A model generated the notes under the pieces. The model did no database searches and was not told the DNA's origin. It saw nothing but the letters and a program-made list of their open reading frames with translations. Source: Limnephilus marmoratus (taxonomy: Eukaryota; Arthropoda; Insecta; Trichoptera; Limnephilidae). Taken from it: a DNA stretch of 64,000 nucleotides. Below, one piece after another: positions 11,370 to 23,451 of this stretch. The stretch covers positions 7,910,501-7,974,500 of the forward strand of contig OU862908.1 of NCBI GenBank assembly GCA_917880885.1, written 5' to 3'. A program made the translations under genes and the position numbers. Every line of letters begins with the position of its first letter. Position 1 is the stretch's first letter.

Positions 11370-12490
11370 ATATTTTAACCCTTTCAGACCTAAATTAAAA
11401 CTTCAAGGGGTAGAACCGCCACCTCCAATAGCTAACGCCTGGACTGCTGGATTAAATGCAATTCAAAAATTAGCACGGAAAGTCAGTAATACCAGAAATT
11501 TGAAAACGAAAACCGTCAATTTTGATTTGCTATACATATAGATAGTGAGGAGAAAATTCTGAAATATATATATATTCAAATGTACACACGGTCCGAAAGG
11601 GTTAAATATAATTAAAATCATGAGCAAACTATTTATTTTTGATTGAGTTTTTTTTTTTTAATTTTGGAAGACGTTCTAATAAAATCTATCTATATTAATT
11701 TTATCTATCTGTTTACGTAAAGAAAATTGCTTGTGGAGGGCGGCGTGGATTCGATTTTTTTACAGATCTACAATTTTATTCCGAGATTGATACAATTTTG
11801 CAATCTTGACCTTCAAAACAAGAGGAAGCTCTCTGCCTACATCTGATTTTTTAAAACTCTGCGTAAAGCCTGGGCAACGATGGGGACTTTAGTCAGTGTT
11901 ATATACAAAGAAGAGTGTCCGAATGTGGGTTTGGTTTTAAAAAAAATTACAGTTTTATTACGAAATTGGTAAAATTTTGCGCAATTGACCCTGAAGGAGG
12001 AAGGTCACTATGTATTAAATTTGATACTTCTCATTGATGACATTTTCACATTTGACTTCAAAATAAGACGGAACTTACAGTCTACAACTCTCGTGTTTTT
12101 AGCACGGGGAATCCCGGGGACTTGCTAGTGAAATATATTTTTATTCTACATTTTCATAATCTCTAAAATAAATAAAATACCTAAAATAAATAAAATAAAA
12201 TAAACATAAAAAATAATATTTCTTTGTTTGTCTCGTATGCGTTCCTAAACCATTCAACCTATTGCGATTAAACTTTGGTTATTTGATGTACGCACTCCCG
12301 CGATGGTTTCTACAATATTATAATAGTGAGCTCTGGCGTTATGAAATTATTACTTATACTATTCATTCGATTGCATTAACACTTTGGTGAGTAGTTGTGG
12401 ACGTGCCCGCGAAGGTTTATATATATACTGGTGAATTCTAACGTTATGAAATTTGTATACAAATTTTGCAAAGGTGGGGCGCGAATTAAT
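11370..12490. other. intergenic, RTE/SINE-like debris
   Basis: GGGGACTTGCTAGTG (12116) and GGGGCGCGAATTAATTTG (about 12476) look like short-element ends. No ORF of note. Confidence 0.4.
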
Positions 12491-12499
12491 TTGTAAAAT

Positions 12500-12720
12500 A
12501 CAGTTTAGCGGCAGGGAGGGAAGGAGGGAGGGATAGGGGAATCTGGGAGCGAGGTGGGGAATCAGGGAGGGGGGAGGAGAACGAAGCAGGGGGGGGTTCG
12601 CAGGAGGGGTGGGAGGGGGAATGCAGGAAAGATGGAAGAGGTACGTGAGAGAGGGTAGGGGAACCCGGAAGGGGAAGGGGAGACGGAAGGGGAACGGGAA
12701 CCAATGGAAAGGACACGCAG
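12500..12720 (+). repeat. G-rich purine tract with G-quadruplex pattern
   Basis: About 220 bp, almost all G and A on the plus strand; GGGAGGGAAGGAGGGAGGG fits a four-run quadruplex. The Pro/Ser-rich frames on the other strand are composition only. Confidence 0.8.
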
Positions 12721-12779
12721 GGAGAAACTATGAAAATGTATGTGGCATTGCAACACAAGCCAGGAACTCGTTAGTTATA

Positions 12780-14240
12780 TCATAAAATATAGAAAAGTTG
12801 AAGCTAACCATGCACATTTTGTAAATTAGTCGTGTGCGGGCAGACATATCAATCGAAGCCTTAATCTGATTACAACTTAACAGGTATATTGAACAAGTAC
12901 AGTGGGTATATTTATAGTGTAGGGCAGTGGTGACTAGTGACCTTCACTCTCCAAAGCGGGTATCAATATCACTGCGGGTTCGAGGTACCTTTGCAAGTAC
13001 TAAAAAAATCACGTAATTTATCAATTCAAAGAAATAATACAGAAATATAACGAGCATCATTCATAAACATCTGTTCAACCGCCATTGTTTTTATTAAATG
13101 CACATAATATTTCCATTTCTTTGTGCTAATGAGAAACACACTCCGATTATCAACAGCAAAACCAAACTTCGTCATATTTTTCACACAATTTATTGTTTGA
13201 ATACACAATGAAACAATTCAATTCATAATATGGATGTTCATAATTCAAGTCCCTAACAAGCTTTTTTTACAAATGAGTGTGTGTTTTACATAAACAGTTT
13301 TCTCTAAATTACGTTGGTGCAGTGAACTCCGATAACAAAATATAAGGAAATAAGATAAACTTGCATTATAATTTTACTAGCGCGCCATTCAAATCCCATA
13401 CTAAAAATCCACCAGTCTGAATGATACTATTATTGCCCAAGAGCGAGTCCGAAATGAATCCTCAAATCCCATAGGTGCTTTATAAATATCTGCACCTATG
13501 GTACTGGTGGTTCATCCAAAAACATCAGTAGACCTGCAAAATTTGGTAATTTACGAGCTACTTAGTGCGCAGCACCTATGAGATTTGTCAACACCAAATT
13601 TGTAAATACGGAATAGTATTTTGCAAGATTTGATTATCGTATTTTAAATTATTAAAACCAGCATTTTTATATTAAAAAAGCGAACATTTTCTTGCGTAAA
13701 TTGAGTTTTATGCATTAAAAACTATTTTTTGTGTTACCTATGACATTACTTATTCTTTTTTATAGATGTTTTTATAAATCGCCGAATTGTATATTGTTGA
13801 AAGGTCGATGAACCTCTGATGAAACCCCTTTAGCTCTTGTGAAACAGATGTAATATGGAAGAGACCAACATACGTTTATTTTTTCCCTTTTTAATCTCCG
13901 ATTGAACTCCCAATGAGATAGACCACGAACCGCAACAGCTAATAACTAATAACCTAGGTTGATAATGATGAGCAAACGCGTTTGTTAGGATTAAGGTAAC
14001 GTCAACGGGAAGAGAGTGAGGTTGAAGCGCCACTCTCCACAAGTAGAGACACTTTATCTTCTCATTATCTGCCCTAATTTACATAGAAGGTATGCTGCAT
14101 ACTGTGTTATTCCGTGCCTATCGCCTTGATACACTAATTACCTATAAATATCATTAACTACGACGAATCGATTGTAAAGAATCATTCGAAAATACACTGG
14201 TGAAAATTGGATGCTTTACGATTTGTTGGTCCTGAGTACA
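12780..14240. other. intergenic DNA
   Basis: A GCACCTATG motif repeats around 13490-13590; otherwise nothing recognised. Confidence 0.5.
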
Positions 14241-14400
14241 TTTATTTTTTTTTTTTTTTTTTTTATTAGTAATAGAAGGTACATAAATTACAAATAAATT
14301 TTATACAGTAATTAATTACATAGTAGATATATTTGATGTACCCCCATAATTAAGCAAGGCTTGTATGTATGGGGGGGTATATGTATGATTGATTGTGTGA
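14240..14400 (-). mobile_element. LINE 3' end relic (poly-A on minus strand)
   Basis: A T tract at 14248-14266 followed by TTATTAGTAATAGAAGGTAC resembles the 3' ends at 16.3 and 33.0 kb. No readable ORF. Confidence 0.35.
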
Positions 14401-14533
14401 TAATTTAGAGATTCGCAAAGAATTCAAGGCTTATCTAAGCGAAATGAGTAAGAAATAAACGTTTAAATTGATTAGAAAATTGAGATTAGTATTTTTTTAC
14501 GAAACGATATTTTTCTATTATGCCCATCACTAG

Positions 14534-15021
14534 TTGAAAGAATGTAATGGAAAAGTGAAAAATCATAAAACAGAAAGATTTTCCGGAAATAATTCGCAAA
14601 GACGCAGAGCCGTGAAGCGGGCTATTCTAATCACTCTATGTATGGTGTTGGCATGTTTGTTCTATGGAATGGTAACAGGTTGGGTTGAACCAGCAACCGC
14701 AGCATCAGGGTTACGTATAAAGGCAGAAATAAGAAACTACCGCTGCGCGCACATCAAATTCCCGTCAGTTAGCATTTTTATGGAAATCGCATGTTGCGGG
14801 TTACATCGCGGAAGTCCTACCGCATTCGTGAATCGCCTCTGAAGATCAATGGCCCGAGAGAAATAGAAAGTGGAGGCAGCGATTCAGTATACTATACTGG
14901 TTGCCTGCTCTGGGTGCTCCACGCACCGAGCGCCCGCCACGCACCACGGGGGTACGGTGGTAATACGGTTACGGCGTACGGTGCTTCTTGCGGTACCGCC
15001 TCATCACCGATCAACTGGTGA
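14534..15021 (+). other. GC-elevated segment with unrecognised open frames
   Basis: A 102-codon frame contains LITLCMVLACLFYGMV, a possible membrane helix, followed by GTGWVEP. A second frame overlaps it. CpG-rich for the window. No homology recognised; no splice sites decide the matter. Confidence 0.2.
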
Positions 15022-15383
15022 GCAGTAGAAGCCACATGGTGACACCTCGCAGCAGCTTACAAGAATGTGGAAGAAGAAATGAGTTTATCTCGGCCTGCTG
15101 GAACTGCTGTTATTGAAGATTCCAGAGTCGTCCACGGCCGAAGTCAAGAAACGTGGTTTGCGTAATAACCGAATGCCGTGAACACCAAACATCCCATCTA
15201 GGATTTACGTAGAACTATAATGATCCACAGAGTAAGAAACTGGTACATATTTTTTAACGTGATCAAGTACACGTGTCGAAGCCCAATTTCCTCATCTGGG
15301 ATTTTCCTATAAAATGCAGCAGTGGATATTCTTTATGCCGACAACTCTCGGATAGTGGAAATTCCAACTCGGTCACATGCTTA

Positions 15384-15799
15384 CGGCGGTTATTCCCAAT
15401 TTTTCGATCGATCAATCTGAGTCTCCGATCAGCTAAGTGATTTCGACGGTCCGAAAGAACAATGTCGGATGTTAGTGCAATTTTGTACTTTTGTGGTAGA
15501 GCTATTTGAAGTTTTGTTTCTGCATTTTTATTGTTTTTGAAATCAAGAAAGATTGTGTTATTTTTATATTTCGTATTTCATTCAAAACTCCTAAAATATA
15601 GACTTTTAAATCAACAAAATAAGCCAATAAATAAATAGACCAACAGAGCTATTTTCAATTTTTAGAAGATCCGACATTGTTCTTCGGGACCGTCGATTTT
15701 TTTACCAACGCTCAATTCGCGTGTTGGTCGGAGTGGGAAGAGCGTATTATGTATATGAGGAGTGTTGTGTTGATGAGTAGGATTGGGAATAACTGGCCG
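15384..15799. mobile_element. MITE with TTA target duplication
   Basis: The ends CGGCGGTTATTCCCAATTTT and ATTGGGAATAACTGGCCG are inverted repeats, flanked by TTA (15381-15383, 15800-15802). A second internal inverted repeat, CGACGGTCCGAAAGAACAAT against its complement near 15672-15696, is deeper in the arms. 3-bp TWA duplication suggests PIF/Harbinger. Confidence 0.75.
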
Positions 15800-16319
15800 T
15801 TAGTGTAAAACTCTGCAATCTCTTCAAATAAAAAGGTTCACTTATAAAATTTGGCGAAAATCTGGGGTTGTTCAAAGAGATGCTGGACTGACATTCTAGA
15901 TTAGACAGGGTTTACCGAAGTAACGCAAAAAAGCAAGAGGAACCAAGTCTGTAAAGTAAGGTATCTCTTGTATTTTATTTTATAAACTATGTTATTAAGA
16001 TGGAGAATTTTATATTCGACGACATTGGAAATGTTTAAAAGAATTTCTAATAAGAAGATCGTGATTTTAAGAAATCAAATGGCCAAATAAAATATATATT
16101 CTGCTCAAGTATATCTCTGTCCACCTTACAAAATAAAAAATAAATGTTGTTGTGATTAAAAACTGAAACAATAATAATGCTACGGTGATAAAAAAACATC
16201 AATGTTTTATATATCGAAAATATTATGAATGTTAATTAAACAACATTCAAATGAAACAATCGACTGGAAGAGAGAGATGAACAAAGGACGTATTTTTATA
16301 CAAACAACAAAAACCTAAA

Positions 16320-16990
16320 TATGGATTTTTTTTTTTTTATTATTGTAATATAAAAAAATATGAGTTACATAATATACACATATATTTTACAAAATATTAA
16401 ATTAGAGGTCGTTTCTGGTCATGTATACCTTATCAGAAAAGAGGGGCTCTTGTGCCTGATAAGGGAGCCACGATTCTTACTTGAGTTGTAAGTTATAATC
16501 TGTTTTGTATAAAATATTTACTTTTTATTGTAAGTTTTTTTTTGAAAAATTGTTTTATTTTATTTATTTGTTCTGATTGGTTGATGATGCAGCGCAATTC
16601 AGAAGGGAGGTTATTATAGTTTTTTATGGCTTGGAAAATATAATGATTTTGCATTTGAGTTGTTTTAAAATTAGGTGTTATAAATTGGTTTCCGTTTCTC
16701 ATTAGTTTGTAAAATTCTTGATATTCTGTGTTATTTTTTTCTTTACACATTTTTATAATGGAAGCTTGTTTGAAAATTTCATCAACATTTGGTACTGGAA
16801 ACAATTTAAAAAGTGATTCAGTTGAGAAGGTAGATTTTTTTTTTAATATTACTTTAATGATAATTCTTTGCGTGACTTTTACTGAGTTTAGGTTTTTTTT
16901 TGTAAGATCCTCCCCAACCTATAATTCCGTAGATGAGTAAAGAATGAACAAGGGCATAGTACACATTTTTCATTATTTTTACATTTAAAA
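16320..16990 (-). mobile_element. 5'-truncated LINE 3' end with poly-A tail
   Basis: The minus strand encodes a typical LINE ORF2 tail: LVHSLLIYGIIGWGG, a frame break, then LFPVPNVDEIFKQASIIKMC and NYNNLPSELRCI, with a stop at 16493. A run of A/T (T tract at 16325-16338 on the plus strand) marks the 3' end. The body is degenerate at its 5' side. Confidence 0.75.
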
Positions 16991-17204
16991 TATTTCTTAA
17001 CCTAACAAATATATATATATACATTTCCTCATTCTCTTCACTAGCTCTGAAATGTTTTTTTGTATTCTTTTTTTTTAAGTATTATCCCAATTTACAATGC
17101 ATAAAACACTTTTTTAATATCACCCATATCACCCAGTATCCACCCAGAAGCCCGGGGAAAATAATTTCCTCCGGATAAGGGCCTCTGCTATCTTTAGGGA
17201 TGTT

Positions 17205-17380
17205 TTGTAATGCAATTCCTCAAACTGCATATCAATGGAAGATGCTCCGAGGAATTAGCGTCGTTCATTCCTTCGACATCGGTGCACAGTGGGGAAACAT
17301 GCCAAACGCGTGCCCAACATTTGTACACGGTTGACATATGTCACATGAGAACGAGTCGTTTCTACGACTTTAATTAAATA
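17205..17380 (+). mobile_element. short LINE C-terminal fragment (same family as 40500-41290)
   Basis: About 150 bp closely match 40955-41100 (shared GGAAGATGCTCCGAGGAA and the block after it). It encodes the family's histidine/arginine-rich C-terminal segment with internal damage. Confidence 0.7.
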
Positions 17381-17827
17381 TAAAAATAAATAAAAAATCA
17401 GTTAAATGTCACAATGAAAAAATGTTAAATTGTATTTAAGTGAAATGCCTGCATATAACACTTTGCTGGTGGTTTTTGCATTTTTTCTATAAGTAATTAT
17501 ATCAACAAAATTAGCAACAATTAATAACAGAAGACAAGCTTCTGAAAGTGCAGTCTTCACTTTTAAACATTATTATTATCTAAAACGGCGAACAATCGTA
17601 CTACGCAACACAAATGTACAAAAACAATAATAAAAAAACATTCGCATGCGATTGGAGAAAATATATAGCTGTTATAATTTTTCATGTAAGTGAATACACT
17701 TTCGTCTGCAAAAAATCTCACGCAATGAGACAAAGATAGATCGAAACATAAAATAACCTTATTATAAGCAATAATTATCAGCCTGAAACACTCATCCACA
17801 TTGAAAAATCTTCCGAGAAAAGATACA

Positions 17828-17893
17828 TGACGCCAACGGGACTTGAACCCGTGTCCTCTCGATTGCTCTGACCACTGAGCTATGGCGGCTTAT
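17828..17893 (-). repeat. tRNA-like relic lacking the anticodon arm
   Basis: The minus strand reads GCCGCCATAGCTCAGTGGTC, only about 12 nt, then ACGGGTTCAAGTCCCGT and GGCG. D and T arms pair, so the loss of the anticodon arm is clear. Confidence 0.5.
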
Positions 17894-18090
17894 CTCGTAC
17901 CCGCCAAATGATTCAATATATGCTAGTGTTTCATTCAACAATTACTGCTTATTATATTTTTTCCACCTGAAAACAACCAACTTTATTTTTGCGAGAGAAA
18001 CATTGTAAGTGTTAAATCCCTCGCTAGGTGGCGTCGAGACAAATTATGTCTTCATTTATTGGGGAAATACTTAAACTTGTCAAATATTAA

Positions 18091-18246
18091 TTATTATTTT
18101 TAATTGTAAAACTAACGTTTTTAAGACAAGATTTTTTATGCATAGCACAAAGGGTAACAATTATTGCTTATAATAATTGTTACCCTTTGTGCTATGCATA
18201 AAAAATCTTGTCTTAAAAACGTTAGTTTTACAATTAAAAATAATAA
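18091..18246. repeat. perfect 75-bp inverted repeat with 6-bp loop
   Basis: Left arm 18091-18165 and right arm 18172-18246 are exact reverse complements; the spacer is GCTTAT. The arms are AT-rich but include AAGGGTAACAATT and ATGCATAGCACAAAG. No TIR-type end or TSD is visible. Confidence 0.95.
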
Positions 18247-18960
18247 AATAACCTCATAACAAGCGAATAGCGATGTGTAAAATAATAATAATAATAGAGA
18301 TTGCATTTCGAAACGACCGATTATTTTAAAAATCGACAAAAAATCATAGAAATGAATTACCTAGTGTAATCAATCAGCAATGGAACGACGATTTTTGTAT
18401 GTACATTCAAATCGACGTAATAATGTTTATGCGAGAGACGAATTCGAAATATCGATCGATTAATAAAAAGTTTCAGAATAGCATGACATATCGTAAATGG
18501 TTGTTTATAATTCGTTCAAATATTAAAACACGTTTATTTAGTAAGGGGAAAATGTTTATTCACCAGTCAAGAGAGCTTTATTTATAAAATAATTGGTAGT
18601 TTCTCACGACAATTTTAAAACTATTGGTGTAAGGTTCATTTAAATAACAGTAAATAATGAACACCCAGTACCCACCACAGAACCGTAATATTTTACTGGG
18701 GTGAGCGTAGTCCTTTTCTAACTCGATCGTTTTGCATTTCGTCTGTCTGTAAATCTGTTTATATGCTCCGTGTCTGTGTCAAGACGGTGGCCATTTTAAT
18801 GGTACAATATTTTTTTCAAATATCAATTTGTCGTGTTTATTTGGACTTTCTTACTCGATTTTTTTTTAATTCTACATTATGGTACATATCTGCCTGAAGA
18901 AAGTTTGAAAAAATAATTCTCTTCAAGATAGTAACGGTTTCTGAACTAATTTTATAATTT

Positions 18961-19110
18961 TCGTTATTTGTTTTTGGGGTGTTATGCCGTGTTGCGCTAC
19001 CTCCTTCTTTAGCAAACGTTTGGGACAGCATTGCAGTGTCCATCATCAGGGCAGATCCGGTAGATGTGTAACAAATAACGAAAATACTTTTGGCCGTGAA
19101 AATCTAAAAA
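18961..19110 (-). repeat. GATGATGGACAC interspersed repeat copy
   Basis: Shares TTTTTGGGGTGTTATGCCGT and TGCAGTGTCCATCATCAGGG with the other copies; origin unknown, no TSD seen. Confidence 0.75.
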
Positions 19111-19291
19111 CGTATCTAATTGTATAATTAACTATTTAAAATTTTTAAAAAATGTGACAATAAAAAAAATATACATTACATGTTTAATAATTAAGTAGAT
19201 AGACATTTAACCTGTTTAATCACAGGAGAACACATTTGTCCCAGTTCAGGTAGGTCTCATAGAAATCGTTGTGTCTCCCTTACTATCATAG

Positions 19292-19475
19292 TGGGGATGC
19301 TGTGTGGAGGTTTTTTTTAAGGAAAGGAAGGAGAGGAGAGTTCTGGGAAGGAAAAGGGTTTAAGGGGTGGGTAGGAATCTGGGGTTCAGTATGTCCTGGT
19401 CATCCATCCACCTCCAACACCTAGATAAATCTCACCCCATGAACCCGGGCCTCCTGTGCGGAGCTCATGTAAAAA
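19292..19475 (-). repeat. SINE-like repeat copy, internally shortened
   Basis: GGAGAGTTCTGGGAAGG through CTCACCCCATGAACCCGGG; the middle is missing compared with 47659-47955. Confidence 0.65.
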
Positions 19476-20339
19476 AAATAATAATAAAAACACCTAAGCT
19501 GGTCACTTATACATAGTTACACCAAGCATATCAATGAATATTAGAAACATACTTTTATCATACATAGACGCAAAGTCTACTGTTCACAGAACTACTAGTA
19601 TTAAAACCCTCTTAAATATATAATATTAATTTTTAAAATCCTTGTCAAGTACGAGTATTAACACCCATTTGCGATGCGACCTCCACAAAGCGGGTTGGAT
19701 GAAAAGTGAAGGACGTCAAACGAGATCAAAAGCTTGAGAAGTTATAAGTTAGTTAAGAAATCAATATAGATCAATAAGGGATATAATATATATATGGATA
19801 AAATAGTTAGAAAAGTACCAGTTATTTTAAATAATTTTTCTTCCCGTAAACATGAATTTCCTCTTGGTGATGCACTATGAAGCAATACAAAATCACGTGA
19901 TTTTGGTTTGAAAATTAGATCGCTTAGAAGTATTTTAGAGGATTTAATAAAATACTGCGAGTATATTTGCCTCTGAAATAATCGAGCTTTTTTGGTCATT
20001 CCTTTTATAAAGCCCAGAAAAAAATGTAAAAACTGTTTTAAAGTTCAAATTCTCCTACTTACGAATTCCCTTTCGGTTATGGTTTCATTTAATTTTTATT
20101 TTTTTTATTTATTTATTTAAGTTTTTATTCCAGCAGGACTGGGAGGGTAGTGCAATCCCAGTCTGCCATATTACATAATCAATTATAAAAGAAAAAAAAT
20201 TAGGTAAGTACCTAATTAAAATATAAAATGAAAACAAAATTCATCACACAAATAACAAAAAATAAGTATAAAATTAAAATAAATAATAAGTAGACAGAAT
20301 TAAAAATAAAAAGATAAAAAGATATTTTGGGATCGTCCA

Positions 20340-23300
20340 TCATGGAGGTAGCCTCATCATCTGCATCCATCGCTCATTTATTGGGGAACTGAGCCAATCG
20401 GATGCAGCCACGACAATGGTATTGGTTGAAGTTCGTATCCTGCTCCAGAAGCTGGCTAGTCGGTGGCGAAGTAAGGCTGGGAATGAGTGCACCCTCCCCT
20501 CGGTGAACATCGTGGACGCACTGCAGAACCTCGGTAGTAGCATAAGTTGCCTGTATGCATTATTGTAGCACACCCTCAGTTTGTCCCATTGCGCTGCTGG
20601 GTATTGTGTCCACAGTTCAGACGTGTACAGGGCAGTACAGTATGTCTTGAATAGTAATTTTCTGACATCTTCGCTACAGTGGTAGAACCGCCTTGAGAGC
20701 ATTCCGGCCCTTATGTTAATTGCTCTTCTTTGTCGTTCCATATCTTCTATATCCTTCATATCTTCGGTTAGGATCAGTGGCGGCTCGTGACTTTTGGTTG
20801 TGCTAGGGTGCTAATATTAAAAAAATGGCATCATGGATGTTGTCGTATGCGAAAAATAATTTTTTTTTTTTTTCAAAAATCGGTGTTTTGTATGAAGATT
20901 TTTCAGGAAATCGGTGCGGCGCACCACCAAACTGAAACTAACCTGAAATTTTTCATACAAAAAACTGATTTTCAAAAAAAAAAAAAAAAAATTTTTTTTC
21001 GGCTACAACAACATCAATAATGCCATTTTTTTTAATGTCAGCACTCTAGCACACCAAAAAGTCACGAGCCGCCACTGGTTAGGATATGTCCCAAATACTT
21101 AACCTGTGAGGCCACAAGCAGTTCATTTCCTTCTAGATATATTGGAGGAATATGTGATGGCTCCTTATTGTGTTTGAAAGCGACGATGACTGACTTTTTA
21201 GAATTGTACAACAGGTTATGAGAGTTTGCGTACTCTTCGCATATTTGCACAAGTCGTCTCATCGCTTTAATCGAAGGTGCAAGCAGCACCATATCATCGG
21301 CGTAATTAATGTTGTTACTTCCTTGTCCGCAGATATGACAACCGATTCGTGTATCGTTCAACTCTTGTAAAAGGTCGTTAATGTACACATTAAATAGAGT
21401 TGGAGACATATTTCCCCCTTGTCTGACTCCGCTCTTAAGGAATAAAGGTCTTGAAGAAGCTCCTGCCCATTGAATGTGATTTTCCTGTTGTCCGTACCAA
21501 ATAGCCAGCATATTGACCACTGCTGCTGGAACATCTCGCTTTATGAGTTTTTCCCATAATAATTTATGGGAAACACGATCAAACGCCTTGCTTAAGTCAA
21601 GAAAACACCCATAGACTGTGGTTTTTCTTTTTTTGTAGTAGGCTATTGTTTGTTTTACTCCATAAATGGCCATATCGGTTGATGAGGCGCTCTTGAAGCC
21701 GAATTGGTTATCAAGGGTAAATAGTTTCTCTTTGACTAGCGCAAATAAGATTTTTTCAAATAGTCTCGAAAGCATTGTCGCCAAGGAAATCGGTCGGTAA
21801 TTTCCTAATACCGATGCATCCAGCTGATTGGATTTCAGGATTGGTACGATAATAGTTTTGCTCATATCCATCGGCATATGTATGTGTCTTAGGAGGCTTG
21901 AGTACAGGGCGGCTAGAATAGTATGAAGTTGATCTCCTGCGTATTTTATGTGCTCAATACCAATGGCGTCGTATCCTGGACTTTTACCATGGGCGGTTTG
22001 CTTAATTGCGCTTTCAATCATTTTAGGAGTAACATTCATGACCAGGTCATCATTGGCCGCAGGCGGGCATGTCATTATCGAAGGTTTCGTGGTATCTCCT
22101 TGATCCTCGCTTAAAGAGAAAAAGTCTCTAAATTCGTTGGCTATGTTTTCATCACCCATAATGTTGTTGACGCATAGTGGAACTTTGCTCTTGGCTTTCA
22201 GCACAGTTGAAGTTTTTTGCCAAAACTTTCTGAAATCTTTGTTATGCATAGACGTAGCTATGCTATCCATTCGTGCTTTGTTTTCCGAATGTTGACATTT
22301 TCGGAGAGCAATTTTAAAAGATTTCTTACTAGTTTTCCTTTCGTCTGCAAAACGGCCTTCCGTAGGCCTTCCGGCTTGAACCCAGCAGAGGAATGCATGC
22401 CTTGAATGGCGGTACAAAGTGGAGACTTCATTATTCCACCCAGGAACAATTTCATACATTTTTTTGGGTTCTTTCCTTCTGAATGCTTTTATGGCGGAGT
22501 TTCTTAGTATATGGACAATATTACCGTAGAGAGAATCTAGTTCAAGTTTATGAGTTTCGTTATCACAGTTAAGTCTTTGACATCTTACGGCATCTGGGGG
22601 TTTCATTTTTAACAATAGTTTATTAGCAAGGGCGTTGTAAGTTTTAATATCATTTTCGGATTTCGCCGTCCATTTTCCAAAATCCTTTGATCGATTCTGT
22701 CTGTTGGAAATAATGGGGGTTAGATTTAGATCTATTTCCACAGTTAGTGGGAGATGATCTGACCACGTCGCATCGGCTGTGATTTTTACGCTCCTCACTG
22801 CACGATTCAACCCCTGTGTCATAATACAGTGATCAAGCCATCTGGTGGTTCCGTGGGCGTCACTTACATAAGTAAATGTATCAGAGCTTAAATGCACAAT
22901 ATCAGTGTATGTATAGCTATTTTCTAAACAGAACTGTGCAAGTTCACGGCCAAAAAGTGACCTCGGATCCGCGTTGAAATCTCCTATAATCAAGGAGTTG
23001 GAGCTGTTTTGTTCCTCAATAATAGCGTGTATTTTTCCCAGACAGTCTGCGAATTCCGGTAAGTTCTCGGCTGAATTGGTCGGCATATAAACCGTGACTA
23101 TAAGGAGAGTTCCATTTGCTGACTCCAGTTCAATAGCCGTGATTCGTGGATCTCTACAGTCAATTAGAATGGCTTTTATTGTATTGCGCCATAAAATTGC
23201 AACGCCTCCGTAGGGGCGGCCAATTAATGGAGCGTCTGAGAGGTTCACCGCAGATGTTCCATGACTGAGAAATTCTGGATGTATTGACGACAGATATCCC

Positions 23301-23443
23301 AAGTCTGTAGGTAACAGCCAGGTTTCCTGTAATGCAATGATGTCATTACAACCACATAATTCATTTATGAAGTGTTCTGTTCGACGAATTGATCTGCAAT
23401 TGAATGAGATAATTTTTAGAGTCTTGGTACTTATGTGATCCAT
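20340..23443 (-). CDS. LINE ORF2: AP-endonuclease plus reverse transcriptase, interrupted by one MITE
   Basis: Endonuclease (about residues 8-240): SFNCRS, LQETW, GDFNADPRS and WSDHLPLTVE supply the catalytic Asn, Glu, Asp and His. Reverse transcriptase: NYRPISLATMLSRLFEKIL, FLDLSKAFDRVSHKLLW, GVRQGGNMSPTLFNVYIND and the catalytic box NYADDMVLLAPS. The frame breaks at 21077 only because a 303-bp MITE (20775-21077) is inserted; with it and one 8-bp TSD removed, the frame passes directly from KYLGHILT into EDMKDIEDMER and runs about 140 further residues to the stop at 20340. Clade: Jockey/CR1 superfamily; I cannot place it more finely. Without that insertion this would look competent. Confidence 0.9.
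20775..21077. mobile_element. hAT-type palindromic MITE inside LINE ORF2
   Basis: Ends CAGTGGCGGCTCGTGACTTT and its complement; the arms pair for about 100 bp with an A/T-rich middle. Flanked by a perfect 8-bp duplication GTTAGGAT (20767-20774 and 21078-21085), the hAT signature. No coding capacity. Confidence 0.93.
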
Positions 23444-23451
23444 TATGAATA

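Noticed and set aside
12486..12758. Proline/serine-rich protein on the minus strand
   Set aside because: Pure consequence of the G/A-rich tract on the plus strand.
17828..17893. Functional tRNA gene
   Set aside because: The anticodon arm is missing; only about 12 nt separate the D and T arms.
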